Made by a program: the position numbers and the translations under genes
Notes under the pieces: model-generated
Database searches by the model: none
Seen by the model: the letters and a program-made list of their open reading frames with translations, nothing else
What the model was told of the DNA's origin: nothing
NCBI RefSeq assembly: GCF_004193175.1
Contig: NZ_SAUH01000001.1
Location: 3,681,001 to 3,745,000 of the forward strand
Length of the DNA: 64,000 nt
Direction of reading: 5' to 3'
Source of the DNA: Streptomyces sp. RFCAC02
GTDB lineage: Bacteria > Actinomycetota > Actinomycetes > Streptomycetales > Streptomycetaceae
Part shown: in pieces, positions 40,972-49,735 of the stretch
Layout of the letters: every line of letters begins with the position of its first letter
How positions within the stretch are numbered: the stretch's first letter is position 1

Positions 40972-43512
40972 ATGAGCGGCCTCTTCGACGACAGTTTCCT
41001 CGCCGGCCTCGGCGCCCCGTCCTCACCGGCGCCAGGGCCGGCCTCCGCGCACGCCCCGGACCTGCCGGACGCGCCGGACGACGGGCGGTACGACCCGTAC
41101 GGCCCCGAGGAGCCGCACGAGGAGGAGATCCCCGACGGCCTCTTCGGCGGCGCGTACGCCGAGCCGCACCTCGCCGACGACGACGCCCACTACCGCAACG
41201 GCGCCCGCAAGCCCGTGCAGGACCCGGCCGCGCTCCTCACCGGCCTGAACGACGCCCAGCGCGCCGCCGTCACCCACAGCGGCGCCCCCCTCCTCATCGT
41301 GGCGGGCGCGGGATCGGGCAAGACCCGCGTCCTCACCCACCGCATCGCGTACCTGCTGGCCGAGCGCGGAGCGCACCCGGGCCAGATCCTCGCCATCACC
41401 TTCACCAACAAGGCGGCCGGGGAGATGCGGGAGCGCGTCGAGGAGCTGGTCGGCCCGCGCGCGAACGCCATGTGGGTCATGACGTTCCACAGCGCGTGCG
41501 TGCGCATCCTGCGGCGCGAGAGCCGGACCCTCGGCTTCACGTCCAGCTTCTCGATCTACGACGCCGCGGACGCGCGCCGGCTGATGGCGCTGGTCTGCCG
41601 CGACCTCGACCTGGACCCGAAGCGGTTCCCGCCCAAGTCGTTCAGCGCCCAGGTGTCGAAGCTCAAGAACGAGCTGATCGACCCGGAGGACTTCGCCGCG
41701 CGGGCGTCCGACGGCTTCGAGAAGACCCTGGCCGAGGCGTACGGCATGTACCAGGCGCGGCTCCGCGAGGCCAACGCCCTGGACTTCGACGACATCATCA
41801 TGACGACCGTCAACCTGCTCGACGCCTTCCCCGACGTCGCCGAGCACTACCGGCGGCGCTTCCGGCACATCCTGGTGGACGAGTACCAGGACACCAACAT
41901 CGCCCAGTACTCCCTGATCCGCCTCCTGACGGGGGAGGACGACCCGGCGGAGCTGTGCGTCGTCGGCGACGCCGACCAGTCGATCTACGCGTTCCGCGGC
42001 GCGACCATCCGCAACATCCTCCGCTTCGAGGAGGACTACCCGGACGCCACGACCCTCCTGCTGGAGCAGAACTACCGCTCGACGCAGACGATCCTGTCCG
42101 CCGCCAACGCCGTCATCGCCCGCAACGAGGACCGCCGCCCCAAGAATTTGTGGACGAACGAGGGCGCCGGCACCCGTATCACGGGCTATGTCGCGGACAC
42201 CGAGCACGACGAGGCCCAGTTCGTCGCCGACGAGATCGACCGCCTCACCGACCAGGGCCACGCGCGGCCGGGGGACGTCGCCGTCTTCTACCGCACGAAC
42301 GCCCAGTCCCGCGTGTTCGAGGAGGTGTTCATCCGCGTCGGCCTGCCGTACAAGGTCGTCGGCGGTGTCCGCTTCTACGAGCGCCGCGAGGTCCGTGACG
42401 TCCTCGCCTACCTCCGGGTCCTCGCCAACCCCGAGGACACCGTGCCGCTGCGCCGCATCCTGAACGTCCCGAAGCGCGGCATCGGCGAGCGCGCCGAGGC
42501 GATGATCGAGGCCCTCGCCTCGCGCGAGCGGATCTCGTTCGCGCAGGCGCTGCGGCGGGTGGACGAGGCGTACGGCATGGCCGCCCGGTCCGTGAACGCC
42601 GTCAAGCGCTTCACCGTGCTGCTGGAGGAGCTGCGGACCGTCGTGGAGTCGGGCGCCGGTCCCGCGACCGTGCTCGAGGCCGTCCTGGAGCGCACCGGCT
42701 ACCTCGCCGAACTCCAGACGTCCACCGACCCGCAGGACGAGACCCGCGTCGAAAACCTGCGCGAACTCGCGACGGTGGCCCTGGAGTTCGAGGAGGAGCG
42801 CGCTGCGGCCCCCGACGGCGGCGAGGGAGCGGACGCCGACGACGGCACCCCCGGCCCCGGCACGCTCGCCGACTTCCTGGAGCGCGTCGCCCTCGTCGCC
42901 GACTCCGACGAGATCCCCGAGGACGCCGACCCCGACGACAAGGGCGTCATCACCCTCATGACGCTGCACACCGCCAAGGGCCTCGAATTCCCCGTGGTCT
43001 TCCTCACGGGCATGGAGGACGGCGTCTTCCCGCACCAGCGGTCCCTCGGCAAGACGAAGGAGCTGGAGGAGGAACGCCGCCTCGCCTACGTCGGCATCAC
43101 GCGCGCCCGCGAACGCCTCTACGTCACCCGGTCCGCGCTGCGCAGCGCGTGGGGGCAGCCACAGCACAACCCGCCGTCCCGCTTCCTCGACGAGATCCCC
43201 GAGACGCACCTCGACTGGCGCCGCACCGGCTCCCTGCCGGCCGCGCCGGCGGCACCCCGGCGGTCCGCCGCGCCGCGCGGCGGCGGCCAGGCGCGCGAAC
43301 GGCTCGGCGCCCAGGGCTTCGCGACCGGCCGCGAGCCCGACCGCCCGATCGCCGCCCTCGCGCCCGGGGACCGCGTCACGCACGACACCTTCGGTCTCGG
43401 CCGGGTCCTGTCGGTCGAGGGCAGCGGGAAGCACACCCAGGCGCTCATCGACTTCGGGGGCGAGAAGCCGAAGCGTCTCGTGCTTCGCTATGCCCCTGTG
43501 GAAAAGCTGTGA
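40972..43512 (+). CDS. pcrA: UvrD/PcrA-type ATP-dependent DNA helicase
   Basis: An 846-residue SF1A helicase (UvrD1 of mycobacteria). Motifs in order: Q motif LNDAQRAAVTH, Walker A VAGAGSGKTRVLTHR near residue 130, Ia AITFTNKAAGEMR, II VDEYQDTN, III GDADQSIYAFRGA, IV LEQNYRST, V TLHTAKGLEFPVVFL, VI RRLAYVGITRARERLY. The N-terminal 80 residues are an acidic disordered extension; the C terminus has a Tudor-like tail (GDRVTHDTFGLGRVLSVEG) used to contact RNA polymerase in homologues. It acts in nucleotide excision repair and removal of blocked replication or transcription complexes. TACACT ends 8 bases before the ATG with no ribosome site, so expression is probably leaderless. In mycobacteria it also neighbours an M23 peptidase and sucCD. 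Confidence 0.96.
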   Translation: MSGLFDDSFLAGLGAPSSPAPGPASAHAPDLPDAPDDGRYDPYGPEEPHEEEIPDGLFGGAYAEPHLADDDAHYRNGARKPVQDPAALLTGLNDAQRAAVTHSGAPLLIVAGAGSGKTRVLTHRIAYLLAERGAHPGQILAITFTNKAAGEMRERVEELVGPRANAMWVMTFHSACVRILRRESRTLGFTSSFSIYDAADARRLMALVCRDLDLDPKRFPPKSFSAQVSKLKNELIDPEDFAARASDGFEKTLAEAYGMYQARLREANALDFDDIIMTTVNLLDAFPDVAEHYRRRFRHILVDEYQDTNIAQYSLIRLLTGEDDPAELCVVGDADQSIYAFRGATIRNILRFEEDYPDATTLLLEQNYRSTQTILSAANAVIARNEDRRPKNLWTNEGAGTRITGYVADTEHDEAQFVADEIDRLTDQGHARPGDVAVFYRTNAQSRVFEEVFIRVGLPYKVVGGVRFYERREVRDVLAYLRVLANPEDTVPLRRILNVPKRGIGERAEAMIEALASRERISFAQALRRVDEAYGMAARSVNAVKRFTVLLEELRTVVESGAGPATVLEAVLERTGYLAELQTSTDPQDETRVENLRELATVALEFEEERAAAPDGGEGADADDGTPGPGTLADFLERVALVADSDEIPEDADPDDKGVITLMTLHTAKGLEFPVVFLTGMEDGVFPHQRSLGKTKELEEERRLAYVGITRARERLYVTRSALRSAWGQPQHNPPSRFLDEIPETHLDWRRTGSLPAAPAAPRRSAAPRGGGQARERLGAQGFATGREPDRPIAALAPGDRVTHDTFGLGRVLSVEGSGKHTQALIDFGGEKPKRLVLRYAPVEKL

Positions 43513-43546
43513 CCCGTGCCCGGTAGTGTCGCCGGTATGTCACAGA

Positions 43547-43583
43547 CCGGGGAGAGGGCTTGTCGTGCCTGCCGGGGAGAGGG
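43547..43583 (+). repeat. 12-base direct repeat in a promoter region
   Basis: CCGGGGAGAGGG occurs at 43547-43558 and 43572-43583, a 25-base period (about two helical turns and a half). The second copy fills the spacer before a TTAGCT -10 candidate, and the first lies just before its -35, so both could be operator half-sites. Confidence 0.7.
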
Positions 43584-43589
43584 TTAGCT
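43560..43589 (+). promoter_or_regulatory. Candidate promoter of the Pro/Gln-rich membrane protein gene
   Basis: TTGTCG (43560-43565), an 18-base spacer and TTAGCT (43584-43589), about 80 bases upstream of the ATG at 43669. Confidence 0.4.
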
Positions 43590-43668
43590 TCCCTGGCAAC
43601 GTCCGTACTCCAGTTCCTTCTGTCCCCGGAGTACGTCTCACATCGGAACATTCCCAGGGGGAACATCC

Positions 43669-44367
43669 ATGAGCCAGCCCTGGCAGCCGGCGCCGGACAG
43701 CGGTGGTTTCGGCGGACAGCAGCCGCCCCAGCAGCCCGGCGGCGCACCCCAGTCGCCGTACGGCGCGCCGCCCCCGCCGCCGGCGGGCGGGCAGCCGCAG
43801 CCCTACGGCGCGCCCCCGCAGCCTCCCCAGCCCTATGGCGCCCCGCAGCCGCAGGGCGGGTACGGCTACCCGCCCCAGCAGCCGTACGGCGGCCCCGGCG
43901 GCTTCATGCCGCCGCCGCCCTCGGCGACCCGCAACAACGTGGGGCTCGCGATCCTGCTGTCGGTCCTCGGCATGATCGTCGGCGCGGTCATCTACGGCTA
44001 CATCTACAAGGCCGGCTTCGACGAGGACACGGGCGAGATCACCCAGTTCAACTGGCTCGCCATCGGTGTCGGCGTCCTGGTCGGCCTCGGCCCGGCGTTC
44101 TTCGCGAAGAACAACTGGGGCGCCTACATCACCGGTGCCGCCCTCGCGGTCGGCGCGATGATCTTCGGCGGCATGTTCGGCACGGCGCTGCTCGTCGCGG
44201 AGTACTTCCCGACGGACGACAACGCGTTCACCATCTTCTTCCAGTACTTCGGCGACACCTGGAACGTCTTCGAGGAAGACCTGGCGGCCATCGACTACAT
44301 CCTGTGGGCACTCGCCCCGGTCGGCGCGATCGGTATCGGCCAGGCGATCGCCCGCCGCACCCCCTGA
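43669..44367 (+). CDS. Pro/Gln/Tyr-rich membrane protein
   Basis: A 232-residue protein with an N-terminal cytoplasmic stretch of about 85 residues dominated by Pro, Gln, Gly and Tyr (repeats of PYGAPP and PQPYG), then four hydrophobic segments: VGLAILLSVLGMIVGAVIYG, FNWLAIGVGVLVGLGPAFF, AYITGAALAVGAMIFGGMFG and a last one ending IGIGQAIARR. No enzyme motif is present. The Pro/Gln/Tyr head and membrane tail match other Streptomyces proteins of unknown function. ATG at 43669 follows GGGGG with AACATCC. It converges with the M23 peptidase gene across a strong bidirectional terminator. Confidence 0.72.
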   Translation: MSQPWQPAPDSGGFGGQQPPQQPGGAPQSPYGAPPPPPAGGQPQPYGAPPQPPQPYGAPQPQGGYGYPPQQPYGGPGGFMPPPPSATRNNVGLAILLSVLGMIVGAVIYGYIYKAGFDEDTGEITQFNWLAIGVGVLVGLGPAFFAKNNWGAYITGAALAVGAMIFGGMFGTALLVAEYFPTDDNAFTIFFQYFGDTWNVFEEDLAAIDYILWALAPVGAIGIGQAIARRTP

Positions 44368-44382
44368 CGGGCGCGGCATACA

Positions 44383-44440
44383 ACAGCCGGACGGCCCGCC
44401 GTTTCCTCCCGCACGGGAGAACGGCGGGCCGTCCGGCTGT
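44383..44440. terminator. Bidirectional terminator between convergent genes
   Basis: A long near-perfect stem: ACAGCCGGACGGCCCGCCGT pairs with ACGGCGGGCCGTCCGGCTGT, the arms joined by a short inner stem-loop (CTCCCG-CA-CGGGAG). It serves both the Pro/Gln-rich gene and the M23 gene. Confidence 0.85.
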
Positions 44441-44458
44441 CCGGGGCCGTGCGGGCGA

Positions 44459-45895
44459 TCAGGTGGGCTCCAGGCCCTGGGCGCGCAGCCAGGGCAGCGG
44501 GTCCACGGCCGAGCCGCCGCCGGGCCGCACCTCGAAGTGCAGGTGGGGTCCCGTGGAGTTGCCGGAGTTGCCCGAGTAGGCGATGACGGTGCCGGCCTGC
44601 ACCCAGCCGGACTGGTAGACGGCGCTGTCGAGGTGGCAGTACCACGTCTCGGTGCCGTCTGCGGCGGTGAGGACGACCATGTTCCCGTAACTGGGGTGCC
44701 ACTGCGTGGAGATCGTGCCGTCCGTGGCGGCCATGACCTCCGTGCCGTAGGACACGGGGAAGTCGATACCGGTGTGGAGCGACATCCAGTTGACGCCCGC
44801 CTGGCCGTAGTACGCGCTCAGGCCGTGCTGCGCGACGGGCAGGAAGAACTTCTGCCGTTCCTCCTCGATCCGCTGCCGCTCCTCCTCGTCCTCGCGCTCC
44901 TGCTGCTCCTGCTGTTCCTGCAGGTCGATGCGTTCCTGGGTGCGGCCGGCGCGCTCCGTGTAGTCGTCGACGGCGGCCGTGAGCCCGGCGAGCTGCGTGT
45001 CGAACTCGGCGTTGGCGGCGACCGGTTCCACGTCGGACGGGTCGGGGGCCGCGACGGGTGCCGGGTCGGCCGTGGTGCCGGTCGTGTCGCTCACGGTCGC
45101 GGCGGTGGCGACGGCGGTGACGCCGAGGACGCACAGGGACGGCGCGGCGACCGTCAGGAGGGCCGACCTGGCGCGCGGGCGTACGGTCGCCCGCCGGCGG
45201 CCGCGCCGGGCCGCGGGCGGCGGCGTCACGTCGACCGGCTCGTCCGGCGCGTCCTGCGGCTCCTCCGGGGACGCGTCGGTCGTGTCCGCGTCCGGGCCGC
45301 CGTCGTCGAAGGCGGCCGACGCGTCGAAGTCGGTGAGGGTGTCGGCGTCGGCGACGGTCCCGGGGTCCGGCGCCGACCCGGGCTCGGGCACGCCGCCGAA
45401 CGCCTCGTCGAATCCGGCGTCGGCCCCGAATCCACCGGCCGGGAAATCCATGGTGTGCGTCGCGTCGCCGGAAGCGGCCGAATAGGACGCAGAGTAATCG
45501 GTCCCGGTCCAGCCGCTCTGCGCGGACAGGTCCGTGCCGTAGCCGTCCGCGACGTATCCGGCCTGCGGAAAAGCGCCGTAATCGGTGTGCTCGGCGATCG
45601 GTGCGGACGATCCCTGGTCCGGGTATCCCGCGTATTGCGGATACTCGCCGTAATTCCCCTGCTGTCCGTATTGCGTGGAGTAACCGTAAGCGCCGCCGTC
45701 CGCGTAACCCGTCGTGTCCGCGTACCCGGTCGCCGTGCCGTAGGGGGCGGCGTACTCCTGGGAGCCGTCGTAGGCGTAGGCGGTGCCCGTCGCGGTGCCG
45801 TAGCCGTACGACTGGTCCTGCTGCCAGCCGGACGACGGGCCGTGGCCGGGGTGATCCAAGTGCCCGGACGGACCGGACAACGGATGATCGCTCAC
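44459..45895 (-). CDS. M23 (LytM) metallopeptidase with a Tyr-rich cytoplasmic N terminus
   Basis: 478 residues. An N-terminal region of about 220 residues is rich in Tyr, Gly, Ser, Gln, Ala and Asp, with many YG and GY units (for example YGYSTQYGQQGNYGEY). A basic stretch RRGRRRATVRPRARS precedes one membrane segment (about 253-275), a short coiled coil with EQQEQQEREDEEERQRIEEE, and the LytM domain with HTGIDFP (HxxxD) and GPHLHFEV (HxH). It should cut peptidoglycan cross-links from the outer side of the membrane. GTG at 45895 follows AAAGG by 8 bases. Position next to sucC and pcrA parallels an M23 peptidase gene between uvrD1 and sucC in mycobacteria. Confidence 0.88.
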   Translation of the reverse strand: MSDHPLSGPSGHLDHPGHGPSSGWQQDQSYGYGTATGTAYAYDGSQEYAAPYGTATGYADTTGYADGGAYGYSTQYGQQGNYGEYPQYAGYPDQGSSAPIAEHTDYGAFPQAGYVADGYGTDLSAQSGWTGTDYSASYSAASGDATHTMDFPAGGFGADAGFDEAFGGVPEPGSAPDPGTVADADTLTDFDASAAFDDGGPDADTTDASPEEPQDAPDEPVDVTPPPAARRGRRRATVRPRARSALLTVAAPSLCVLGVTAVATAATVSDTTGTTADPAPVAAPDPSDVEPVAANAEFDTQLAGLTAAVDDYTERAGRTQERIDLQEQQEQQEREDEEERQRIEEERQKFFLPVAQHGLSAYYGQAGVNWMSLHTGIDFPVSYGTEVMAATDGTISTQWHPSYGNMVVLTAADGTETWYCHLDSAVYQSGWVQAGTVIAYSGNSGNSTGPHLHFEVRPGGGSAVDPLPWLRAQGLEPT

Positions 45896-46219
45896 CGACA
45901 ATGCCTTTCGGCTCGACAACAGAAGCTGGGGTGGGGTGGTGCCCGGCGGCTGCAGTGCGGCGACTGTACCCGCCGCCGGCTCGCGCCGACAATCTTCGGC
46001 GGGCTGTTCGCCCGTTTCCCGCCTGCAGGAAAAGGGCATTAGGGCGTGTTTCGGTGAGAGCGGCGGCGAGACCCCCACGAAATGTTCGAAGAAAGTTCGA
46101 ATTCCGGGTGGCGTGCCGCAGCGGTCCGCGGTCTCCCGCCGGAGCCGTTCACGTGGGACATTCTGGGAGCGATGACCATACGCCCGGCACCGCCGCCGGG
46201 GATTTCGGGAGGCGAGACG
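45896..46219. other. Divergent intergenic region with reduced G+C
   Basis: No gene is seen. The middle (46018-46110) is lower in G+C than its surroundings. It holds the pair TTCGAA-GAAAG-TTCGAA (46085-46101), resembling an operator, and pyrimidine-rich flanks. Promoters for the M23 and icmB genes must lie here. Confidence 0.4.
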
Positions 46220-46663
46220 ATGGCTGCTCCAGGTCCGATCCGTGTCGTGGTGGCCAAGCCGGGGCTCGACGGGCATGACAGGGGCGCGAAGGTGATCGCC
46301 CGCGCCCTCCGGGACGCCGGCATGGAGGTCGTCTACACCGGCCTGCACCAGACGCCCGAGCAGATCGTGGACACCGCGATCCAGGAGGACGCCGACGCGA
46401 TCGGGCTCTCCATCCTCTCCGGCGCCCACAACACCCTCTTCGCCCGCGTGCTCGCGCTGCTCGCGGAGCGCGACGCCGCCGACATCACCGTCTTCGGCGG
46501 CGGCATCATCCCCGACGAGGACATCCCCGCCCTGCGCGGCCTCGGCGTCGCCGCGGTCTTCACGCCGGGCGCGGCCACCGGGGACATCGTCCGGTGGGTC
46601 AGGGAGCACGTCGGGGAGGGTGCCGCGGACGCTCCCGGGGCGGATGATGCCCCCGAATTGTGA
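46220..46663 (+). CDS. icmB: Isobutyryl-CoA mutase small (B12-binding) subunit
   Basis: A 147-residue B12-binding protein: [22 protein letters not shown] carries the DxHxxG motif (LDGHDRG) that ligates cobalamin from below; [20 protein letters not shown] and [13 protein letters not shown] complete the Rossmann-like fold, and [10 protein letters not shown] is the adenosyl-tail site. It matches IcmB of S. cinnamonensis as I remember it. IcmB joins the large subunit IcmA to interconvert isobutyryl-CoA and n-butyryl-CoA, feeding fatty-acid and polyketide starters. IcmA is not in the window. ATG at 46220 has GGGAGG 7 bases upstream; an ATG at 46172 is in frame but too close to its own GGGAG. sucC follows on the same strand. 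Confidence 0.9.
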   Translation: MAAPGPIRVVVAKPGLDGHDRGAKVIARALRDAGMEVVYTGLHQTPEQIVDTAIQEDADAIGLSILSGAHNTLFARVLALLAERDAADITVFGGGIIPDEDIPALRGLGVAAVFTPGAATGDIVRWVREHVGEGAADAPGADDAPEL

Positions 46664-46693
46664 CGGGTCTCACGACTCCGGTGTGACCTGCGA

Positions 46694-46722
46694 TTTACGA
46701 CGCCCGTGGACACCCGGATACG
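46694..46722 (+). promoter_or_regulatory. Candidate sucCD promoter
   Basis: TTTACG (46694-46699), a 17-base spacer and GATACG (46717-46722), about 117 bases before the sucC start. Confidence 0.3.
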
Positions 46723-46839
46723 CTCGTCTCCGGACCTGCCGCGTGGCGGGCGCATCGTCGCGCCTGTCGGATCGACGCGGCCACGCGGCACGCCCACGCT
46801 GACAACGAACCGCGAAAACAGATTGAGGGACGGACGCGC

Positions 46840-48018
46840 GTGGACCTGTTCGAGTACCAGGCGAGGGATCTCTTCGCCAAGCATGACGTGCCGGTACTGG
46901 CCGGTGAAGTCATCGACACGCCGGAGGCGGCGCGCGAGGCGGCCGGGCGACTTGGCGGCCGTGTGGTCGTCAAGGCGCAGGTGAAGACCGGTGGCCGGGG
47001 CAAGGCGGGCGGTGTGAAGCTCGCGTCCGACCCCGATGACGCGGTGGAGAAGGCCGGCGCCATCCTCGGCATGGACATCAAGGGGCACACGGTCCACCGT
47101 GTGATGCTGGCCCAGACGGCCGACATCGTGGACGAGTACTACGTGTCCTTCCTCCTCGACCGCACCAACCGGACGTTCCTCGCCATGGCGTCCGTCGAGG
47201 GCGGCATGGAGATCGAGGAGGTCGCCGCCACCAAGCCGGAGGCGCTGGCCCGCATCCCCGTCGACGCCAACGACGGTGTGGACGCCGCGAAGGCGAAGGA
47301 GATCGTCGAGGCGGCGAAGTTCCCGGCCGAGGTCGCCGACCAGGTCGCGGACGTGCTCGTGCGCCTGTGGAAGGTGTTCATCGCGGAGGACGCCCTCCTC
47401 GTCGAGGTGAACCCGCTGGTCAAGACGGCCGACGGCAAGGTCATCGCCCTGGACGGCAAGGTGTCGCTGGACGCGAACGCCGAGTTCCGCCAGCCGGACC
47501 ACGCGGCCCTGGAGGACAAGGCCGCGGCCAACCCGCTGGAGGCCGCCGCCAAGGAGCGCGGGCTCAACTACGTGAAGCTCGACGGCGGCAACGTCGGCAT
47601 CATCGGCAACGGCGCGGGTCTCGTCATGAGCACCCTGGATGTCGTCGCCTACGCCGGTGAGGCACACGGCGGCGCCAAGCCCGCCAACTTCCTCGACATC
47701 GGCGGCGGCGCCTCGGCCGAGGTCATGGCGAACGGCCTGGAGATCATCCTCGGCGACCCCGAGGTGAAGTCCGTCTTCGTCAACGTGTTCGGCGGCATCA
47801 CCGCGTGCGACGCGGTCGCCAACGGCATCGTGCAGGCCCTGGAGCTGCTGAAGTCCAAGGGCGAGACCGTGGACAAGCCGCTCGTCGTCCGCCTCGACGG
47901 CAACAACGCCGAGCTCGGCCGGAAGATCCTGACCGACGCCGCCCACCCCCTCGTGGAGCAGGTGGACACCATGGACGGAGCGGCCGACCGCGCCGCCGAG
48001 CTGGCCGCCGCGAAGTAA
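46840..48018 (+). CDS. sucC: Succinyl-CoA synthetase, beta subunit
   Basis: A 392-residue ATP-grasp protein: [18 protein letters not shown] at the start, [28 protein letters not shown] (metal site) and [18 protein letters not shown], with a C-terminal CoA-ligase domain [17 protein letters not shown]. It binds the nucleotide and pairs with SucD to convert succinyl-CoA and ADP/GDP to succinate and ATP/GTP in the TCA cycle. GTG at 46840 follows GAGGGA by 9 bases. sucD begins 17 bases after the stop, an operon as in nearly all bacteria. Confidence 0.97.
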   Translation: MDLFEYQARDLFAKHDVPVLAGEVIDTPEAAREAAGRLGGRVVVKAQVKTGGRGKAGGVKLASDPDDAVEKAGAILGMDIKGHTVHRVMLAQTADIVDEYYVSFLLDRTNRTFLAMASVEGGMEIEEVAATKPEALARIPVDANDGVDAAKAKEIVEAAKFPAEVADQVADVLVRLWKVFIAEDALLVEVNPLVKTADGKVIALDGKVSLDANAEFRQPDHAALEDKAAANPLEAAAKERGLNYVKLDGGNVGIIGNGAGLVMSTLDVVAYAGEAHGGAKPANFLDIGGGASAEVMANGLEIILGDPEVKSVFVNVFGGITACDAVANGIVQALELLKSKGETVDKPLVVRLDGNNAELGRKILTDAAHPLVEQVDTMDGAADRAAELAAAK

Positions 48019-48035
48019 AGGAACCGAACACCACC

Positions 48036-48923
48036 ATGGCTATCTTCCTCACCAAGGAAAGCAAGGTCATCGTCCAGGGGATGACCGGGTCCGAGGGCCA
48101 GAAGCACACCCGCCGGATGCTCGCCTCCGGCACGAACATCGTCGGCGGCGTGAACCCGCGCAAGGCCGGCCAGAGCGTGGACTTCGACGGCACCGAGATC
48201 CCGGTGTTCGGCGGCGTGAAGGAGGCCATCGAGGCCACCGGCGCCGACGTGACGGTGATCTTCGTACCGGAGAAGTTCACGAAGGACGCGGTCATCGAGG
48301 CGATCGACGCCGAGATCCCGCTGGCCGTCGTCATCACCGAGGGCATCGCGGTCCACGACACCGCCGCCTTCTGGTCGTACGCCGGCAAGAAGGGCAACAA
48401 GACCCGCATCATCGGTCCGAACTGCCCCGGTCTGATCACCCCCGGCGAGTCGAACGCGGGCATCATCCCGGCCGACATCACCAAGCCGGGCCGCATCGGC
48501 CTGGTCTCGAAGTCCGGCACGCTGACGTACCAGATGATGTACGAGCTGCGTGACCTCGGCTTCTCCTCCTGCGTCGGCATCGGCGGCGACCCGATCATCG
48601 GCACCACGCACATCGACGCGCTGGCCGCGTTCGAGGCGGACCCGGAGACCGACCTGATCGTGATGATCGGCGAGATCGGCGGCGACGCCGAGGAGCGGGC
48701 CGCCGACTTCATCAAGGCCAACGTCACCAAGCCGGTCGTCGGCTACGTCGCCGGCTTCACCGCCCCCGAGGGCAAGACGATGGGCCACGCCGGCGCCATC
48801 GTGTCCGGCTCGTCCGGCACGGCGCAGGCGAAGAAGGAGGCCCTGGAGGCCGCGGGTGTGAAGGTCGGCAAGACGCCGTCCGAGACCGCCCGCCTGGCCC
48901 GGGAGCTGCTGGCCTCGGCCTGA
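48036..48923 (+). CDS. sucD: Succinyl-CoA synthetase, alpha subunit
   Basis: A 295-residue Rossmann/CoA-binding protein: [79 protein letters not shown], and the phosphorylated His in [10 protein letters not shown] near residue 249. It carries the phosphohistidine intermediate passed to the SucC nucleotide site. ATG at 48036 follows AAAGGAA. A strong terminator 18 bases beyond the stop ends the sucCD operon. Confidence 0.97.
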   Translation: MAIFLTKESKVIVQGMTGSEGQKHTRRMLASGTNIVGGVNPRKAGQSVDFDGTEIPVFGGVKEAIEATGADVTVIFVPEKFTKDAVIEAIDAEIPLAVVITEGIAVHDTAAFWSYAGKKGNKTRIIGPNCPGLITPGESNAGIIPADITKPGRIGLVSKSGTLTYQMMYELRDLGFSSCVGIGGDPIIGTTHIDALAAFEADPETDLIVMIGEIGGDAEERAADFIKANVTKPVVGYVAGFTAPEGKTMGHAGAIVSGSSGTAQAKKEALEAAGVKVGKTPSETARLARELLASA

Positions 48924-48941
48924 GCCCCCGCGCGGAAGCAC

Positions 48942-48987
48942 CGCGACGCCCCCGCCGCCCGGTCCGCCGGGCCGCGGGGGCGTCGCG
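48942..48987. terminator. Bidirectional terminator after sucD
   Basis: A 14-bp outer stem (CGCGACGCCCCCGC / GCGGGGGCGTCGCG) with an inner GCCCGG-TCCG-CCGGGC stem, between sucD and the convergent sigma-like gene. Confidence 0.85.
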
Positions 48988-48989
48988 CG

Positions 48990-49661
48990 TCAGCCGAGGA
49001 GCGCGGCGGCGGCCAGGCCCGCCGCCGTCGCCGCGGTGACGCCGTAGCCGGCCAGGGTCAGACGCAGCGTGGCGCGCTCGCCCGAGACGCGGACGCGTTC
49101 GGGCGGCGGCCCGGCGGGCGTGTGCCCGGCGACGGCATCGAGCGCCAGCGCCTTGAGGACGCGGCCGCGTTCCCCCGCCGGTGCCGCGCCGAACTCGGGC
49201 AGCCGCTCGCCCAGGAGCCGCCGCGCGTGCGCCAGGCGGGCGTACGCGGCGCCGGTCGTCGCCTCGGCCTCGCGCGCGGTCCGCAGGAGGTCCAGGCCGA
49301 CGATCTCGTGCAGGACGAGGACCCGCCGGTGGCGCGGCGGGAGGGCCTGGAGCGCGGTGAGCAGGGGGCCGCTGACGGCGGCCGTGCGGCGCCGGTGGCC
49401 GGGGGAGAGGCGGTGCCACGGGGAGAGCGCGTGGTCGTACGCCGCCGTACGGACCCAGCCGCCCGGGTCGGGCCGCGCGGCGACCTCCGGCCAGTGGTCC
49501 CAGGCGTGCCGGAACGCCCGAACCACCGCGCGGTCCGCGAAGTCGGACCGCCCGCTCAGCAGGAACGTCTGGCGGCTGAGCGACGGGGCGTGCCGTACGT
49601 AGAGACGATCGAACGCTGCGACCGGATCATCTGGCGATACGGTGGTATGCAAATCGGTCAT
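48990..49661 (-). CDS. Sigma-factor-like protein (ECF-type fold, degenerate) with C-terminal helix
   Basis: A 223-residue protein. The first 140 residues resemble ECF sigma factors: FDRLYVRHAPSLSRQTFLLSGRSD (region 2-like), VRAFRHAWDHWPEV, and LQALPPRHRRVLVLHEIVGL (region 4 helix). Such proteins in Streptomyces are annotated as sigma-70 region 4 proteins. The last 45 residues include a hydrophobic segment YGVTAATAAGLAAAALL, unusual for a sigma factor, suggesting membrane tethering. CACTAT on the minus strand ends 6 bases before the ATG, no ribosome site is visible, and a TATGCA/TGCATA inverted repeat spans the start. Target and function are unknown. Confidence 0.7.
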   Translation of the reverse strand: MTDLHTTVSPDDPVAAFDRLYVRHAPSLSRQTFLLSGRSDFADRAVVRAFRHAWDHWPEVAARPDPGGWVRTAAYDHALSPWHRLSPGHRRRTAAVSGPLLTALQALPPRHRRVLVLHEIVGLDLLRTAREAEATTGAAYARLAHARRLLGERLPEFGAAPAGERGRVLKALALDAVAGHTPAGPPPERVRVSGERATLRLTLAGYGVTAATAAGLAAAALLG

Positions 49662-49735
49662 ATCTGCATAGTGGGCGACACAGCGGTGAAATCCCGTTAC
49701 CCCGGCATTCCGGGTGTTGTTGGCAGCATGGCCGC

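Noticed and set aside
46085..46101. TTCGAA-GAAAG-TTCGAA as a LexA SOS box near icmB
   Set aside because: The actinobacterial LexA box has TCGAAC-N4-GTTCGA; here the half-sites are one base too close and one arm lacks the terminal C. It may be another operator.
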